From Psychromonas aquimarina ATCC BAA-1526 (GTDB taxonomy: Bacteria > Pseudomonadota > Gammaproteobacteria > Enterobacterales > Psychromonadaceae): DNA of 64,000 bases. This document shows positions 1 through 7,972 of the stretch, in pieces. Both the position numbers and the translations under genes were made by a program. The notes beneath the pieces were generated by a model. The model did no database searches. It worked only from the letters and a program-made list of their open reading frames with translations, and had not been told where the DNA came from. The DNA lies in the NCBI RefSeq assembly GCF_000428725.1, contig NZ_AUAM01000012.1, positions 62,001 through 126,000 on the forward strand. Direction: 5' to 3'. The first letter of the stretch is position 1; each line of letters starts with the position of its first letter.

Positions 1-346
1 CCGGACTTATCGGCTTAGTGATGTAGTCAACGGCGCCAAGTTCAAAACCTTTCTGTTCATCCACTTCCTGTGCTTTTGCAGTAACAAAAATAACCGGAAT
101 CCCTGCAGTGACCGGATTGGCTTTTAACGCCAGACAAACCTCATAACCGTCCATTTCCGGCATCATAATATCTAATAAAATCAGATCCGGCTTGGGAGTC
201 GAATTGGCAATTTTAAGGGCCTTCTGCCCTGTTTTGGCGGCTTTAACGGTGAATTCATCCGCTAAAATACCGGATAAAACATGGATATTCTCAGGAATAT
301 CATCAACAACTAAAATTACAGGTTTTTGTTCACTCAGATCTGTCAT
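1..346 (-). CDS. Response regulator receiver protein (3' part cut off by window edge)
   Basis: The minus-strand frame starts at an ATG (344-346) preceded by a GAGGGACCA-type ribosome site and runs off the left edge after about 115 residues. The visible part is a complete-looking receiver domain: the acidic pair in VVDDIPENI near the N-terminus, the phosphoacceptor Asp in LILLDIMMPEMDGYEV, the conserved Thr in IPVIFVTAKA and the Lys in DYITKPISP. What follows the receiver (GGDEF, HD-GYP, HTH or nothing) lies outside the window, so the output activity is unknown. Receivers of this VVDDxPENI type are often found with GGDEF or HD-GYP outputs; that is family knowledge, not seen here. A 201-base gap separates it from the gene upstream on the same strand. 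Confidence 0.9.
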   Translation of the reverse strand, partial: MTDLSEQKPVILVVDDIPENIHVLSGILADEFTVKAAKTGQKALKIANSTPKPDLILLDIMMPEMDGYEVCLALKANPVTAGIPVIFVTAKAQEVDEQKGFELGAVDYITKPISP

Positions 347-547
347 TGGTCCCTCAATTTCAGTTTAATGTATTGGAAATAGATACCTTGCTCAGCATTA
401 ACAGCTAGTTAAGAGTAGTTCCTGATTATAAATGAAGTTGCAGCAAAGCATAACTTTAATGTGAATATATGAGACTGATATTAATATAAAAGCACCCGTT
501 AACTTGGGGCAAGGCAGTTAAGGCGCCTTCTCTGCCCTGCCATAATA

Positions 548-1858
548 TTAAGATTCAATCTGTTTACGGAAAAACTGCACCATCTCATTACGGGTATTAA
601 GGTGTTTAAGATGAAAAATATCCATCGGAAAAAGCAGTTCGATAACACCGCTGTCAAAAAGGCGTTTTACCTCATACTCATTATGCGCCACATCCTGCTG
701 ATACATATAATTTAACCAGGTCTGATTGGTATGGATAATAAACTCCACACGCATGCCGCCGAGGCGCGCAAAAAACTTCATCATTGAGGTTTTATCACTG
801 GAGCCGACAGCCCGGCCGCGGTACACAGTATGTTCAACTAAGGTATCTGAAATATCTTCCAGCACCATTAATGAATCTGCCTTAGAAGCGCTGCGGGTAA
901 GGTGCTGCTGAAAAGCTCTAACATCACTTACTGAGTCCAGTACCGCCATTAAACCTAATTCATCGTCCACGGCAACCGCCGGGTTTTTCTGATTTTTTCT
1001 TAACAGTTTTAATACTTTAGCTTCAGGCGGTTTCTTTCTTATGGAAACATAAATAGGTGTTTTTTTCTTTCCGACATTAAAACTACGGCGTTTAACTAAA
1101 GTAAGCTTATTGTCTTTAGCGGGCTGCACTAACTTCGCCTGCTTGGGCGTCAATACACTTACTGCAGTACAACGGTAGTCCTGCTCACTGTGGGTAGAGT
1201 GCAGATAAACCGGATCTAACTCGCCGATTTTCAGATTCGGACTCCACACATAACCGTTTAAAAATTCCAGAAAAGTAGAAAACTTATTTTCGATATCCGT
1301 TTCACGTTCTCGCTGGTCAATGCTGCCGGCCAGTGTCATTAAAATCAGTTTACGACGTGCTTCAAAACGTGCTTTTTTATGATAATCATCATTAAACATA
1401 ATCAATAACAGTTCAACGGGATTATTGGTAACTTCTATTTCATTGGTGGTTTCAATATGTGAAGCATAGGGAGAAAGAATTTTATCGGTAATCGAATGGA
1501 TAACCGCATCAGCAGTGCGCGCATATTCATCAACACGGCTGCTTATCTCATTCAGATTACCGTCAATACCGAACATATTACCTAAAAGCCGCAGCGCTCG
1601 ATCACTACGAGTCTGACGCAGATCTTTATCAGCAATCAAGGATTGAACCTGACTAATACAGTCCACGCCTAAAAACTCAAATATCTGACTGCGCAGTGCG
1701 CGGTACTTAGTAATATTATTCGGATCCTTCTGCAGGTCTTTTATCCATTGCCGGGTCTGCACAGAAAAACAACCGGCATTGAGTGAATCGTCAGTAACGG
1801 CAAAAGGACCATGCTGCTGAAGAGAAGTAAATACACTATTTGGAGAAAGAACCGACAT
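548..1858 (-). CDS. Uncharacterised 436-residue protein, possible divergent RelA/SpoT-like nucleotidyltransferase fold
   Basis: The start ATG is well supported by AGGCGGGTTT directly upstream. There is no signal peptide or membrane segment, so the protein is probably cytoplasmic. The N-terminal half (about 1-230) is helical and unrecognised. The C-terminal part (about 265-420) shows a pattern that resembles the ppGpp synthetase domain: a basic stretch with YVSIRKK near 267-273, DDELGLMAVLDSVSDV (compare D-x-x-x-x-R-V-I-V-D-x-V-x-D in RSH proteins), then GGMRVEFIIHTNQTW and VAHNEYEVKRL (compare VEIQIRT and GVAAHWxYK). The canonical Arg-Thr of QIRT is replaced, so activity may be altered or lost. 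The resemblance was judged by eye. An alternative is simply a conserved protein of unknown function. The upstream neighbour on the same strand is a VOC protein 83 bases away. Confidence 0.85.
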   Translation of the reverse strand: MSVLSPNSVFTSLQQHGPFAVTDDSLNAGCFSVQTRQWIKDLQKDPNNITKYRALRSQIFEFLGVDCISQVQSLIADKDLRQTRSDRALRLLGNMFGIDGNLNEISSRVDEYARTADAVIHSITDKILSPYASHIETTNEIEVTNNPVELLLIMFNDDYHKKARFEARRKLILMTLAGSIDQRERETDIENKFSTFLEFLNGYVWSPNLKIGELDPVYLHSTHSEQDYRCTAVSVLTPKQAKLVQPAKDNKLTLVKRRSFNVGKKKTPIYVSIRKKPPEAKVLKLLRKNQKNPAVAVDDELGLMAVLDSVSDVRAFQQHLTRSASKADSLMVLEDISDTLVEHTVYRGRAVGSSDKTSMMKFFARLGGMRVEFIIHTNQTWLNYMYQQDVAHNEYEVKRLFDSGVIELLFPMDIFHLKHLNTRNEMVQFFRKQIES

Positions 1859-1941
1859 AAACCCGCCTGAAAGTAAATAACAGTGCAGCGCACTGTTTAA
1901 TAGAAGAAAATATACATGAATACACCGCCAGGCAGTTAATT

Positions 1942-2379
1942 TTACTTTTGATCAGCATCTGTTGTTCTAATTGATACCGGGTGATCTTCGTTTAACTGCA
2001 GCAGATCCCAAAGATTACCGTAAAGATCTTCAAATACAGCAACCGTTCCATAACCCTGCTCTTTCGGAGGTCTGACAAACTTAATGCCTTCTGAGAGCAT
2101 GCGTTTATAGTCACGCCAGAAGTCATCAGTATTCAAAAAAAGGAAAACACGACCGCCGGACTGATTGCCGATAAAGTCATGCTGCTCCGGCTTGGATGCC
2201 CGGGCGAGTAGCAGGCTGACTCCTTTTGATCCTGGAGGGCAAACCACAACCCAGCGTTTATCCTGCTCCGGTTGATAAGTATCCTCTATCAGTTCAAACT
2301 TCAGCTTATTAACATAAAAATCAATAGCTTCATCATAATCCTTAACCACTAAAGCAATATGCACGATTGACTGCTTCAT
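1942..2379 (-). CDS. VOC (glyoxalase/bleomycin resistance) family protein
   Basis: This 145-residue protein opens with IVHIALVVKDYDEAIDFYVNKL, the standard beta-alpha-beta start of a vicinal oxygen chelate domain with a metal-ligand His. The second half has the usual VAVFEDLYGNLWDLLQL ending with its Glu/Asp ligand region. One VOC module pair fits the whole length. AAGGATAATA precedes the ATG. Family members bind a divalent metal and act as isomerases, dioxygenases or resistance proteins. The substrate cannot be deduced. The gene stands alone between an unknown protein and an AraC regulator, both on the same strand. Confidence 0.88.
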   Translation of the reverse strand: MKQSIVHIALVVKDYDEAIDFYVNKLKFELIEDTYQPEQDKRWVVVCPPGSKGVSLLLARASKPEQHDFIGNQSGGRVFLFLNTDDFWRDYKRMLSEGIKFVRPPKEQGYGTVAVFEDLYGNLWDLLQLNEDHPVSIRTTDADQK

Positions 2380-2495
2380 TATTATCCTTAAAAATAAATA
2401 GTAGCTTACAAAACTTATGCGCCGTAACTGCGGGCTGCAGAGAATGAAAATAGGGAAGTAAATATAACGCGATGCCGTTTTTACTGCACTAAAAA

Positions 2496-3365
2496 TTAAC
2501 CAAGTAAATAATTACGATACTGTTTGGGAGTAATCCCCTGAATTTTTTTAAAACAGCGCCCCATATGACTTTGATTAGCAAAACCACACTGCAGCGCTAT
2601 ATCAGTAAGTGACAGCTTAGTTGTTGAGATCAGGAGTTTTACCTGCTTAATTCTTACTGCAGTTATGTACTCCTGCGGCGTCTGCGCCATATTTTCTTTA
2701 AACATGCGGCAGAAATGATACTCACTTAACTGCGCTACTGCAGCTAATTCACTGAGAAATATCTGCCGATGAAAAAAAGCATGTATAAAATCACAAACCT
2801 GCAGCAGTACTTTAGGTGCTAAACCGCCCTTCACTTTATCAGTAAACTTAGCTGCGCCTAAATTCTGCAGCATGGTCACTAAAATCGTGTTAGTTACCTG
2901 CTCCATTAACATCTGATTGTTAGTGTCTAACCAGTCGGTATTTACCATTTGATGGCGGAACATCGCTTCTAATCCGCTGTTTTCGACAAAGGTAAGCTCG
3001 GGTAATGAAAGCATGCGCGGGTCTATATCAAAGGTTTTTAAGGCTAACTGTTTTAAATAATTATCATCAAAATAGAGATGCATAAACTGCTGCGGACGGC
3101 CGAGCTGCCAGTGGCTTTCACAGCCTTTCGGCATCAGACAAAAACGACCCGGCGCGCCGAAATCAGAGCGAATATCCGTTCTATGGGTTTCAAATCCGCC
3201 GCTTAGATACATGCTTAAGGTGTGCTGTTTGTTGTTAGCGTAAAATATCCGCTCATGATCATTCTGATAATGTGCCCACCTTAAACCGCTGCTTAAGGAT
3301 TTTTTCCGAAGACAGATCTGACTCGACTGCTCAAAGCTGATATCTTTTCCCTGATTATCTCTCAA
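2496..3365 (-). CDS. AraC-family transcriptional regulator
   Basis: The last hundred residues form the double helix-turn-helix of AraC/XylS proteins: LSELAAVAQLSEYHFCRMFK for the first HTH, LTDIALQCGFANQSHMGRCF for the second, then GITPKQYR. The N-terminal 180 residues are a cupin-like ligand domain without a recognised specificity. The chosen start is a TTG behind AAGGGATGCATA; no in-frame ATG is near, so the exact start is less certain. The gene is divergent from the EamA transporter gene at 3546 with a 180-base shared promoter region, which suggests that it controls the transporter in answer to the compound exported. That link is inference. Confidence 0.93.
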   Translation of the reverse strand: MRDNQGKDISFEQSSQICLRKKSLSSGLRWAHYQNDHERIFYANNKQHTLSMYLSGGFETHRTDIRSDFGAPGRFCLMPKGCESHWQLGRPQQFMHLYFDDNYLKQLALKTFDIDPRMLSLPELTFVENSGLEAMFRHQMVNTDWLDTNNQMLMEQVTNTILVTMLQNLGAAKFTDKVKGGLAPKVLLQVCDFIHAFFHRQIFLSELAAVAQLSEYHFCRMFKENMAQTPQEYITAVRIKQVKLLISTTKLSLTDIALQCGFANQSHMGRCFKKIQGITPKQYRNYLLG

Positions 3366-3545
3366 TATGCATCCCTTTTAACATTCCACCACAACCACAG
3401 ATAAGCCTACCCGTTAACAGCAGAACGCTCAACATATCAGAAAAGAAAAGCGCAATATTGTGATAGTTTTGAAAAGATCGTGACAGAAGCCTTTCGCCGA
3501 ACAGGCAATAATAGTGTGATTAGAAGTTATATTTAAGGATAAAAA

Positions 3546-4472
3546 ATGTCTGCACTATTATATTTTGTAATGATTTTAACCTGGGGGTTTTCCTGGATTG
3601 CCATTAAATGGCAGCATGGCCCGATACCGATGGAGGTATCGATATTCTACCGTTTTGCAATTGCAGCCGCCCTTATGTTTATCGGCGGCTGGTATTTCAA
3701 AAAACTACAGAAAACCACCCGCCGTCAGCATCTGTTTTTTGCTCTGCAGGGGATATGTTTGTTCTGCTGTAATTTTATCGCCTTTTACAGCTCCACCGGA
3801 TATATCGCCAGCGGTCTGACTGCTGTAGTAATGGCAGCAGCACCTGTCTTTAATGCGGTGCATGGTAAACTGTTTTATAAAACGCCGACTAGCCCGAATT
3901 TTTGGCTCGGTGCTGCAGTCGGGCTTACAGGTGTTAGTTTACTGTTTGCCGGGGATCTTATGCAGACAGACTGGTCTGTGCAGGTATTAATCGGCTTAGC
4001 TTATGCACTTGCCGGTACCTGGTGTTTTTCAATGGGAAATATGATCAGTATCCGCAACAGCCGCAGCAGTATTCAGCCCTTTACCGCTACCAGTTACGCC
4101 ATGCTCTACGGCTGTATCGCTTTATTTGCTTTAATCACCTGCAAAGGACTGCCCTTTGCAGTCAGCAGCAGCCCCTTGTACTTAGGCAGTTTATTCTATT
4201 TAGCCGTTCCGGCATCAGTGATTGGATTTACCGTTTACCTGGTTTTAGTTGACCGTATCGGGGCCAACAGCGCGGCTTATCTGTTAGTTATTACACCGAT
4301 TGTTGCACTGCTGGTATCGAGTGTTTATGAAGATTATCAATGGACGGTTTACTCAAGTGCCGGACTGCTGTCTGTCCTGTTCGGCAGCTTTTTAACCCAG
4401 TACAAAAAGCCGCTGTTTTCTCTGTTTAAGCGCTCTAAATTCGTACTTGAAAATCAGAAAGCAGAGAGATGA
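3546..4472 (+). CDS. EamA (DMT superfamily) inner-membrane transporter
   Basis: The 308-residue protein has ten predicted hydrophobic segments arranged as two EamA repeats. It starts with LLYFVMILTWGFSWIAIKW, typical of the first helix, and carries ASGLTAVVMAAAPVFNAV and SAAYLLVITPIVALLVS, the end helices of each repeat. The start has AAGGATAAAA six bases upstream. Relatives such as RhtA, EamA and YdcZ-type proteins export amino acids or metabolites; the substrate here is unknown. It is divergent from an AraC regulator that is the likely controller. A strong terminator follows at 4515-4542. Confidence 0.93.
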   Translation: MSALLYFVMILTWGFSWIAIKWQHGPIPMEVSIFYRFAIAAALMFIGGWYFKKLQKTTRRQHLFFALQGICLFCCNFIAFYSSTGYIASGLTAVVMAAAPVFNAVHGKLFYKTPTSPNFWLGAAVGLTGVSLLFAGDLMQTDWSVQVLIGLAYALAGTWCFSMGNMISIRNSRSSIQPFTATSYAMLYGCIALFALITCKGLPFAVSSSPLYLGSLFYLAVPASVIGFTVYLVLVDRIGANSAAYLLVITPIVALLVSSVYEDYQWTVYSSAGLLSVLFGSFLTQYKKPLFSLFKRSKFVLENQKAER

Positions 4473-4514
4473 TGGAAAATTAATAAAATACAGATCTGTT
4501 TCTATAAAAGTAAA

Positions 4515-4542
4515 AAAGGCTTACAGCATACTGTAAGCCTTT
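4515..4542. terminator. Bidirectional intrinsic terminator
   Basis: A perfect 12-base stem (AAAGGCTTACAG / CTGTAAGCCTTT) with a 4-base CATA loop sits between the convergent EamA and hexokinase genes. A-rich and T-rich flanks allow termination from both sides. Confidence 0.93.
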
Positions 4543-4566
4543 CGAACTAGCGGATTTGAGAAAATC

Positions 4567-5862
4567 TTACCCTACAAGGCCGGCAATGGCACTGCCGATA
4601 ACCGGCGCATTCTCTACTTCAATAGTTTTAAAGTAGTAACCGCGGCTGTTAAGCAGGCTGCTCAGATAAGCTTCACACTTGGCACGTAAACCATACAGCT
4701 TATGGTAGGTAGAGCCGTCAACATTAATACATACCGGATATAAAGGACTGCGCCCTGCATCTCCCTTAACAACGGCAGCGGCAATATTAACCGCCGTTAG
4801 TTTTGCTGAACGGTCAATCAGATCCAGCACAAGGTAATATAATGTTTCACGATCTTCTTCGAGAATAGTCTTACTGCAGAACGGCGCAACCACATTAAAC
4901 GGATTCTCAAGAAACAGACTTAAATCAGCAGTTTCCAGACAGTTTAGAGCCGTAATTTCAGCAGCTGCAGATTCAGAGAACAAACCGTCTCTGGTGGCCT
5001 GCTTTATAACCTCAAGGGCAACTTCACCAAGGTAGCGGCCGGAAATCATTTTTTCAAAGATATAAGCGCCGGGATTTGCCGTTGATGCGTCAAACTGCTT
5101 GTCAATAATGCCCTGCGGACATTTATTAAAATTACCAGATTCAACATTAATAACCTGTGCTCCGTCAACCGCTTCAATCTTATCAATATTGCGGTTACTC
5201 TCAACGTATGCGGTATTTGTACCGGTACCAAGAATGAATCCGATATAACCGTCACACTTGCGTTGTTCGCCAACCGCTTTACCAGCAAGAAGCGCCGCCA
5301 CAGTATCATTTAAAAGTACCAGTTTTTTGCCTTTATGCCCTCTTTCAGCCAGCGCTTCAAGAAGACCTTCACCAATATATTCCCCGACAACTTCAGGAAC
5401 TTTTACTTCTTTGGTCCAGCACAGCAGTTTTCCGTCTTTTTCAGGAGAAATCTCTGTCGGGTAGGAAAAGCAGAAACCAATTGAATCAGACTTATTGATA
5501 ACCGGCTCAAGATAATCACAAAGAGTTGTATAGAATTCCTCTCTGCTCAATTCATGTGCAATACCCGGCATCTGGTATTTTTTAAAATGCTCAATATCCA
5601 CACGGCCATGTTCGTCAAATGACGCAGTACAAACTCGTAAGTTAGTGCCGCCGGCATCCAGAACAATTACCGGTTTATTAGCCGGAACTGAAGAATCAGC
5701 ACTTACGTAGGATGCAATCATTGCCAGAGATGAATCATTTCCGGCTAAACCGCCGCGCATCTCAGAACAGAAATCATCAAGCATGGCATCGGCGTCAATT
5801 CCACTCGCAGACATCTCATTCTTTTTTAAAAAACTATCAACTTTACTCTTTGTAACTAACAT
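4567..5862 (-). CDS. Hexokinase of the eukaryotic-type family
   Basis: The protein phosphorylates a hexose with ATP. Recognisable blocks, in order: the phosphate-1 loop LDAGGTNLRV (68-77), the sugar-site segment FCFSYPTE, the catalytic-Asp segment LLNDTVAALLAG, GFILGTGTNTAYVE, NVESGNFN and EKMISGRYLGE. The last two are hallmarks of the hexokinase_1/hexokinase_2 domains of eukaryotes, spirochaetes and Bacteroidetes, not of the ROK or Glk enzymes usual in gammaproteobacteria. At 431 residues it matches a single ~50-kDa hexokinase unit. AAGGG lies nine bases before the ATG. No sugar transporter or other glycolytic gene is adjacent and the gene is a single unit. The restricted phylogenetic distribution hints at old horizontal transfer (inference). 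Confidence 0.93.
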   Translation of the reverse strand: MLVTKSKVDSFLKKNEMSASGIDADAMLDDFCSEMRGGLAGNDSSLAMIASYVSADSSVPANKPVIVLDAGGTNLRVCTASFDEHGRVDIEHFKKYQMPGIAHELSREEFYTTLCDYLEPVINKSDSIGFCFSYPTEISPEKDGKLLCWTKEVKVPEVVGEYIGEGLLEALAERGHKGKKLVLLNDTVAALLAGKAVGEQRKCDGYIGFILGTGTNTAYVESNRNIDKIEAVDGAQVINVESGNFNKCPQGIIDKQFDASTANPGAYIFEKMISGRYLGEVALEVIKQATRDGLFSESAAAEITALNCLETADLSLFLENPFNVVAPFCSKTILEEDRETLYYLVLDLIDRSAKLTAVNIAAAVVKGDAGRSPLYPVCINVDGSTYHKLYGLRAKCEAYLSSLLNSRGYYFKTIEVENAPVIGSAIAGLVG

Positions 5863-6351
5863 AACTTGGACCCTTTATAATTTACCTAATAATGATTCTA
5901 AATTCGTAATTAAAAGTTTCTTTGCAGAGGCATTATCGACACTGTAAAAGCACCGAAATGCAGGACATCCGTTTTCCCCCATAATACAGTTTTACTGATT
6001 TTATCTGAGACAAGAGGAAATTAATACTCCGATAATCAACAAGGTTATAAAAATATTCAATACAATGAAATAGTTATGATTCTTATTCTTATCTAGCTGC
6101 TCCCTGCGATTCCATAGTGAAAGGCTGTCCAGCTTAAAGCAGTGTCAGTTTCCATTACGGAACCTGTTGAAGTCCGATTATTCATCTAAACAAGCAGTAT
6201 AGTGAAATCATGATTTCACAAGCTGTTTCGCCATCGAATTATCTGCACTTTCAAACGATTTTCGGTGGATATTTACACTGTTTCAATTTGTTGTAAATAA
6301 AGCAGAATTTTCTTCCATGGACGGACAACCACAAACTTAAAGGTAAATTCC
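5863..6351. other. 489-base divergent intergenic region
   Basis: This separates the divergent hexokinase and DUF1254 genes. I see no credible ORF or RNA. It must hold both promoters. The one notable element is the 18-base palindrome listed separately. Confidence 0.6.
6202..6219. promoter_or_regulatory. Perfect 18-base palindrome, operator candidate
   Basis: GTGAAATCATGATTTCAC reads identically on both strands. It lies about 130 bases before the DUF1254 gene start and 340 bases before the hexokinase start. Perfect palindromes of this size typically bind dimeric TetR, MarR or LacI-type regulators. No such regulator is encoded next to it, so the binder is unknown. Confidence 0.45.
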
Positions 6352-7632
6352 ATGAAAACGATTACTAAAACGGCATTGGCCATTGCCGCCTGCACATCTT
6401 TTGCAGCGGCGGCTTCTCATGACACTTTCTCAGTTACTAACTACGCGGCAGGGGGAAAAGGTGAAGTGGTTGTTACAGAAGCTGAGCTGCACGCCTACAA
6501 AGCTTTTCATCATTTAAACTATAAAGCAGCCACAGCTAAAGCCGCCGGCGGCACTAATACTTTAATTCACACTCGTGAACTGCCCACGGAAGGAACAGAT
6601 CCGGTTGTTACTCCTGCTTTAGACCATCTCTATACGAAAGCGATTATTGATTTAACATCCGGCGAACCTGTCGTTCTTGAAATGCCTGTAATCGACCCGG
6701 CAGATCGTTACTTCTCAATTCAGATTATGGATGCAGAGCATTACACTACATACGATGAGATTAACCCGCAAAACGGCTTATTCGTATTCGTACATGCAGA
6801 CTGGGAAAATGTCGAAATACCAGCAGGCGCTGCAGTGCTGAAAAGCAATGGTGATTACCCGCACTTATTTATCCGTACTCAGGTTAAGACGAATGATGAT
6901 TACGCTAACGCTCACGCAGTACAAAACCAGGTTAAACTTACAGGTCAAGCTGGTGAATTAAACGTTGAACCAGATAATTACATCCAGTTCACTCTTGACC
7001 ATCATAATGTGCACCCGCAAAACGCAGGGCTGCTTGAATCAGTGGCAGGCTCTTACTCAACTGCGCAGCAGCAGCGGCTGATCTCATACACTACTAATAT
7101 GTTTGTACATACTGCAATGTCTGGTCAAGGTTCTCATTCAATGGGGTTCTTCGGCGGCATTGACAGCAAAGAAGAACGTGCTGACAGCCCGGTATATCGT
7201 GCTCTTGGTATTATTGGTCACTTAGGTCTGCCGACTGACAGCACAACTGGCGGGACGCACGCATTCTACACTGGACAAGCGACTAACTGCAGCGATGGAA
7301 AACCGTTAATCGGCGGCGCCCCTTACACGATTAAATATGACTACAGCCCTGCTATTGACAGCTTCTGGTCAGTCACTCGTTACAGTTCACTAACCCGCAA
7401 CACTCTGCCGGACAAAAACGACGTGTTTAACTCGTACAATACTACGCCGGATGCAGATGGAAAAATTTCAGTCACCTTCTCTGCTGAAGATCCTAAGGAT
7501 GGTACATACTGGATGCCTGTTAACGCCGGCGAACCGTACTACATCGTTGAGCGTCTATATGAGCCGCGCATGAGCGAGTTAGTAACGCAGGCTGATCGTT
7601 GTGCTGCAGGTATTGCAGAAAACCGCAAGTAA
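6352..7632 (+). CDS. Secreted DUF1254/DUF1214 family protein
   Basis: The 426-residue product has an N-terminal signal peptide (about 1-20, cleavage near AAAASH). The body contains the DUF1254 pattern (DHLYTKAIIDLTSGEPVVLE, PDRYFSIQIMDAE-like strand, later NPQNGLFVFVHADW) and the C-terminal DUF1214 pattern (SFWSVTRYSS). The final part, DGTYWMPVNAGEPYYIVERLYEPR, matches the usual end of this family. Members are widespread periplasmic proteins of unknown biochemical role, often annotated as exported or porin-like. AAAGGTAAATTCC precedes the ATG. It seems monocistronic, with a possible operator palindrome upstream. Confidence 0.9.
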   Translation: MKTITKTALAIAACTSFAAAASHDTFSVTNYAAGGKGEVVVTEAELHAYKAFHHLNYKAATAKAAGGTNTLIHTRELPTEGTDPVVTPALDHLYTKAIIDLTSGEPVVLEMPVIDPADRYFSIQIMDAEHYTTYDEINPQNGLFVFVHADWENVEIPAGAAVLKSNGDYPHLFIRTQVKTNDDYANAHAVQNQVKLTGQAGELNVEPDNYIQFTLDHHNVHPQNAGLLESVAGSYSTAQQQRLISYTTNMFVHTAMSGQGSHSMGFFGGIDSKEERADSPVYRALGIIGHLGLPTDSTTGGTHAFYTGQATNCSDGKPLIGGAPYTIKYDYSPAIDSFWSVTRYSSLTRNTLPDKNDVFNSYNTTPDADGKISVTFSAEDPKDGTYWMPVNAGEPYYIVERLYEPRMSELVTQADRCAAGIAENRK

Positions 7633-7972
7633 TCAACTCAGGTGTCTTTTTCGGAGGGCACCTTGTGATGATTATTCGACAAACTAAGAAGTTTATATAC
7701 AGCAGCTTTCCTACTCCCCGTACTCTGCGTAGGAATTCAGACGCCCAGCTCAGCTTTAATCATCTATGCGTTAATTACGGCGCACCGGGAGCAGCCTGTT
7801 TACTCCTTAAGACAAAACTTTATCTGCAGAAATTCTAATTGTATTCCCGCAAATTTATCCTGATAAAAGAACTGTTTGATTAATTTATCTGAAATTTACT
7901 GCTGTATTTGCTAGAATCTTTTCTGCGAGATAAATACACAAGTAAAGAGCGAAGCTGCTCTAATGAGGATTA
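7633..7972. other. 340-base intergenic region
   Basis: The stretch lies between the co-oriented DUF1254 and BCCT genes. A weak inverted repeat (AGGTG / CACCT, about 7640-7660) follows the first stop codon and may act as a poor terminator. An open frame overlapping the end of the DUF1254 gene has no family features and no ribosome site. The BCCT promoter must lie in the AT-rich part near 7840-7930. Confidence 0.5.

Noticed and set aside
7599-7838. A 79-codon plus-strand frame at the end of the DUF1254 gene
   Set aside because: It overlaps the preceding gene by 34 bases, has a mixed composition and no ribosome site or family motif.
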